A stretch of 64,000 nucleotides of DNA from contig NZ_CP047602.1 in NCBI RefSeq assembly GCF_009905255.1, positions 2,405,501 to 2,469,500 on the forward strand, read 5' to 3'. The position numbers were made by a program, and so were the translations under genes. The notes under the pieces were generated by a model, which had not been told where the DNA came from, ran no database searches, and was given only the letters and a program-made list of their open reading frames with translations. Source of the DNA: Thermoanaerobacterium aotearoense (GTDB lineage: Bacteria; Bacillota; Thermoanaerobacteria; Thermoanaerobacterales; Thermoanaerobacteraceae). Numbering within the stretch: the first letter of the stretch is position 1; each line of letters opens with the position of its first letter. Below are positions 62,134 through 64,000 of the stretch, piece by piece.

Positions 62134-62693
62134 ATATTGTTGCCATTGTACAAATTCATGGCATGTTCAACTCCATTCTCTATTATATCCAAAACGGCCT
62201 TTGCCGCATTATCGATAGAATTTTCAACTATATCCATATCACTTTCCTCAAATCTACCTAAAACATGCTCTATCATGTCGCCTTTTGGCTTTCCTATGCC
62301 TAATCGCACTCTTAGAAAGTCCTCGCTATTTAATATATATATAATCGATTTCATTCCATTATGCCCACCTGCACTGCCTTTCTTCCTCACTCTTATTTTA
62401 CCCACATCCAGGTCCTTATCATCATATACTACAATCAAATTAGAAAGTGGCAATTTGTAAAAATCAACTATATCGTAAACAGCCTCACCACTGGAATTCA
62501 TAAATGTCTGAGGCTTTTGCAGCACTATTTTTTCTCCTTTATAAAGTCCTTCACCGATTAATGATTTGAACTTAATTTTCTTTACAGCTATATCTAATTT
62601 TTTAGAAAGACTGTCTATCACTTCGAAACCTACATTGTGTCTCGTTTTTTCATACTCTTTCCCGGGATTCCCAAGTCCTACAACAATGTACAT
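62121..62693 (-). CDS. pth: Peptidyl-tRNA hydrolase
   Basis: A 190-residue enzyme with the family N-terminus MYIVVGLGNPGKEYEKTRHN, catalytic His19 in TRHNVGF, PQTFMNSSGEAV, VVYDDKDLD and GGHNGMKSI. It recycles tRNA from prematurely released peptidyl-tRNA. ATG 62693 has GGAGGGG close upstream and was preferred to the frame opening at 62711. The gene pair pth-mfd is conserved in Firmicutes. Confidence 0.97.
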   Translation of the reverse strand: MYIVVGLGNPGKEYEKTRHNVGFEVIDSLSKKLDIAVKKIKFKSLIGEGLYKGEKIVLQKPQTFMNSSGEAVYDIVDFYKLPLSNLIVVYDDKDLDVGKIRVRKKGSAGGHNGMKSIIYILNSEDFLRVRLGIGKPKGDMIEHVLGRFEESDMDIVENSIDNAAKAVLDIIENGVEHAMNLYNGNNICLS

Positions 62694-62764
62694 TATAACC
62701 CCTCCAGTCATGCTATTTTTTATTATATCACAAAAAACTGTGAAAAAAAGTTCAAGTTCAACAA

Positions 62765-62807
62765 TAAAAAAAGTTCCTTACCAGCGGGAGGAGACTGGTA
62801 AAGAACT
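62765..62807 (-). terminator. Rho-independent terminator after htrA
   Basis: In the minus sense, AGTTCTTTACCAG and CTGGTAAGGAACT pair over 13 positions with one G-U, followed by TTTTTT. Confidence 0.9.
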
Positions 62808-62826
62808 ATTTAGCGTTATTTACATT

Positions 62827-64000
62827 TTATTGTGCATTTGAACTGCTCATAAGCTTTACTTTTGTACTCATGGTTCTGCCATTTCTCCAGAATGTAACAG
62901 TTATCGTGTCGCCAACTTTATGCTTAGATATTATGCTTTGCAGTGCATCAAAAGTCTGTACTTTTGTTCCATCTACTGCCGTTATCACATCTCCTGCTTG
63001 AAGTCCAGCTTCATCAGCACCGCTTCCTTGCTGTACTTGCGCTATATAGAGTCCAACCGGTATATTGTACTGCGCTGCATCTTGTTGGGTTACTTCCTGT
63101 ACGCTTACACCCATCATTGGTCTTTCTACATATCCATGTTTTATCAAGTCATCTATTATAGGTTTTGCTTCATTTATCGGAATCGCAAATCCCATTCCTT
63201 CAACAGGTGTGCTTTGGCTCTGGAACATTCCAAATGGATCTTGAGTATCTGAACCACCTGTTGATGTCAACTTCACACTTGTTATCCCAACAACTTCACC
63301 ATTGCTGTTGACCAAAGGTCCACCGCTGTTACCAGGATTTATAGCTGCATCTGTCTGAATGAGGTTAACTGGTCCGTAATCGCTTTGAAGATTTCTGTTA
63401 AGACCGCTTATTATGCCTGCTGTAACTGTACCTGCAAAGCTTTCGCCGAGAGGATTTCCTATGGCAACTGCCAGATCTCCTACTTCAAGCTTTGACGAAT
63501 CACCCAATTTTGCCGGAATCAAATTTGTAGCATTTATCTTCAATACTGCCAAGTCAGTCTTTGAATCCTTTCCTATAAGCTGTGCAGGGAACTTTCTGCC
63601 ATCAGATAAATTTACTGTTATCTTAGAAGCTCCATCCACAACATGATTGTTTGTCACTATATAGCCTTGTGAGTCGATGATTATTCCTGAACCACTGCCT
63701 TCAGGCACCAGTGCGCTGCCAAATCCATTGGAATATGATACGCTTGTATCAATTCCAACAACGGAAGGACTTACAATTTTAGCTATATTGGCAATCAAGC
63801 TGTAATTGTTGTTGTCTGATGATGAAAGTGGCAAGTACCTATTTATAACCTGTGTCTGTTGCCCCAAATTAGTGTACTTCATGATTCCTGCCACAGTTCC
63901 GCCACCTATAAGTGCTGCAATCAATGCAACAGCCACAAATGAAACCAGCATCCTTCTTCTAAATCTTTTTACCATCTTGCCTAAGCTTTTTTTGTTGCTT
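62827..64000 (-). CDS. htrA: HtrA-like serine protease (S1C, with PDZ), running off the right edge
   Basis: A membrane-anchored protease: cytoplasmic basic N-terminus, one transmembrane helix (VSFVAVALIAALIGGGTVAG), trypsin-like domain with His111, Asp141 and Ser217 (in GNSGGP; numbering from ATG 63975), and a C-terminal PDZ domain (VGLYIAQVQQGSGADEAG). It degrades or refolds damaged proteins at the cell surface. ATG 63975 lacks a ribosome site and the frame stays open to the window end (SNKKSLGK), so the true start is probably outside; I extended the feature to 64000 as partial. Confidence 0.93.
   Translation of the reverse strand, partial: SNKKSLGKMVKRFRRRMLVSFVAVALIAALIGGGTVAGIMKYTNLGQQTQVINRYLPLSSSDNNNYSLIANIAKIVSPSVVGIDTSVSYSNGFGSALVPEGSGSGIIIDSQGYIVTNNHVVDGASKITVNLSDGRKFPAQLIGKDSKTDLAVLKINATNLIPAKLGDSSKLEVGDLAVAIGNPLGESFAGTVTAGIISGLNRNLQSDYGPVNLIQTDAAINPGNSGGPLVNSNGEVVGITSVKLTSTGGSDTQDPFGMFQSQSTPVEGMGFAIPINEAKPIIDDLIKHGYVERPMMGVSVQEVTQQDAAQYNIPVGLYIAQVQQGSGADEAGLQAGDVITAVDGTKVQTFDALQSIISKHKVGDTITVTFWRNGRTMSTKVKLMSSSNAQ

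Overview
The window reads as a contiguous piece of a chromosome from a low-GC, anaerobic, endospore-forming Firmicute, most probably of the Thermoanaerobacterium/Thermoanaerobacter group. That placement is inference from gene content and style: AT-rich intergenic DNA, strong GGAGG ribosome sites, many TTG/GTG starts, a ferritin-like diiron protein, an arginine deiminase pathway, and spore genes (spoIIR, gerABC, an alpha/beta SASP, sleB-ypeB, yabG, spoVT). Nearly everything lies on the minus strand. I saw no tRNA or rRNA gene, insertion sequence, prophage or CRISPR array.

Layout in ascending coordinates. 1-2.5 kb: small lipoprotein genes, two of them preceded by a duplicated 105-bp leader. 2.5-17.5 kb: housekeeping and envelope genes: a SWIM/SNF2 helicase, a phosphodiester glycosidase-like protein, a diiron protein followed by a 38-codon membrane ORF, a PAP2 phosphatase, a diglucosyl-diacylglycerol synthase-like enzyme, a TPP riboswitch with the thiamine transporter ThiT, an alkyltransferase, a frameshifted aldo/keto reductase, threonine aldolase, and a KimA-like permease. 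17.5-22.6 kb: an ABC-2 exporter with its own two-component system. 22.67-23.16 kb: a gene-free stretch that folds on the minus strand into an internally repetitive multi-hairpin RNA ending in a terminator, the most interesting object here. 23.2-34.9 kb: a metallo-beta-lactamase-fold protein, argS, a DUF1934 gene, ddl, then the arginine deiminase operon arcA-arcB-arcD-arcC-argR, and a second argR with an amino-acid permease. 35.2-42.4 kb: a GH31 alpha-glucosidase, a LacI-type regulator and a CUT1 sugar ABC transporter without its ATPase, with two LacI-like operators. 42.4-51.1 kb: a spore block: SASP, ypeB, sleB, a basic-amino-acid decarboxylase, spoIIR, gerC, gerB, gerA and a CLC_0170-like small gene, with sigma-F- and sigma-G-like promoters. 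51.2-64 kb: a cell-wall, sporulation and translation-quality region corresponding in part to the Bacillus veg-ispE-spoVT-mfd-pth neighbourhood: a nucleotidyltransferase, GntR regulator, ispE, a DUF3794-LysM protein, veg, yabG, spoVT, a PrsA-like foldase, mfd, a small PrsW-like membrane protein, pth, and an HtrA protease running off the right edge.

Functional picture. Arginine is fermented to ornithine, ammonia, CO2 and ATP under ArgR control, with ARG-box-like sites before arcA. Sugar oligomers are imported and hydrolysed under LacI control. A forespore programme is visible from promoters: sigma-F-like for spoIIR, sigma-G-like for SASP, sleB, spoVT and the ger operon. Promoter, operator and RNA-structure calls were made by eye; no folding, covariation or database search was run.
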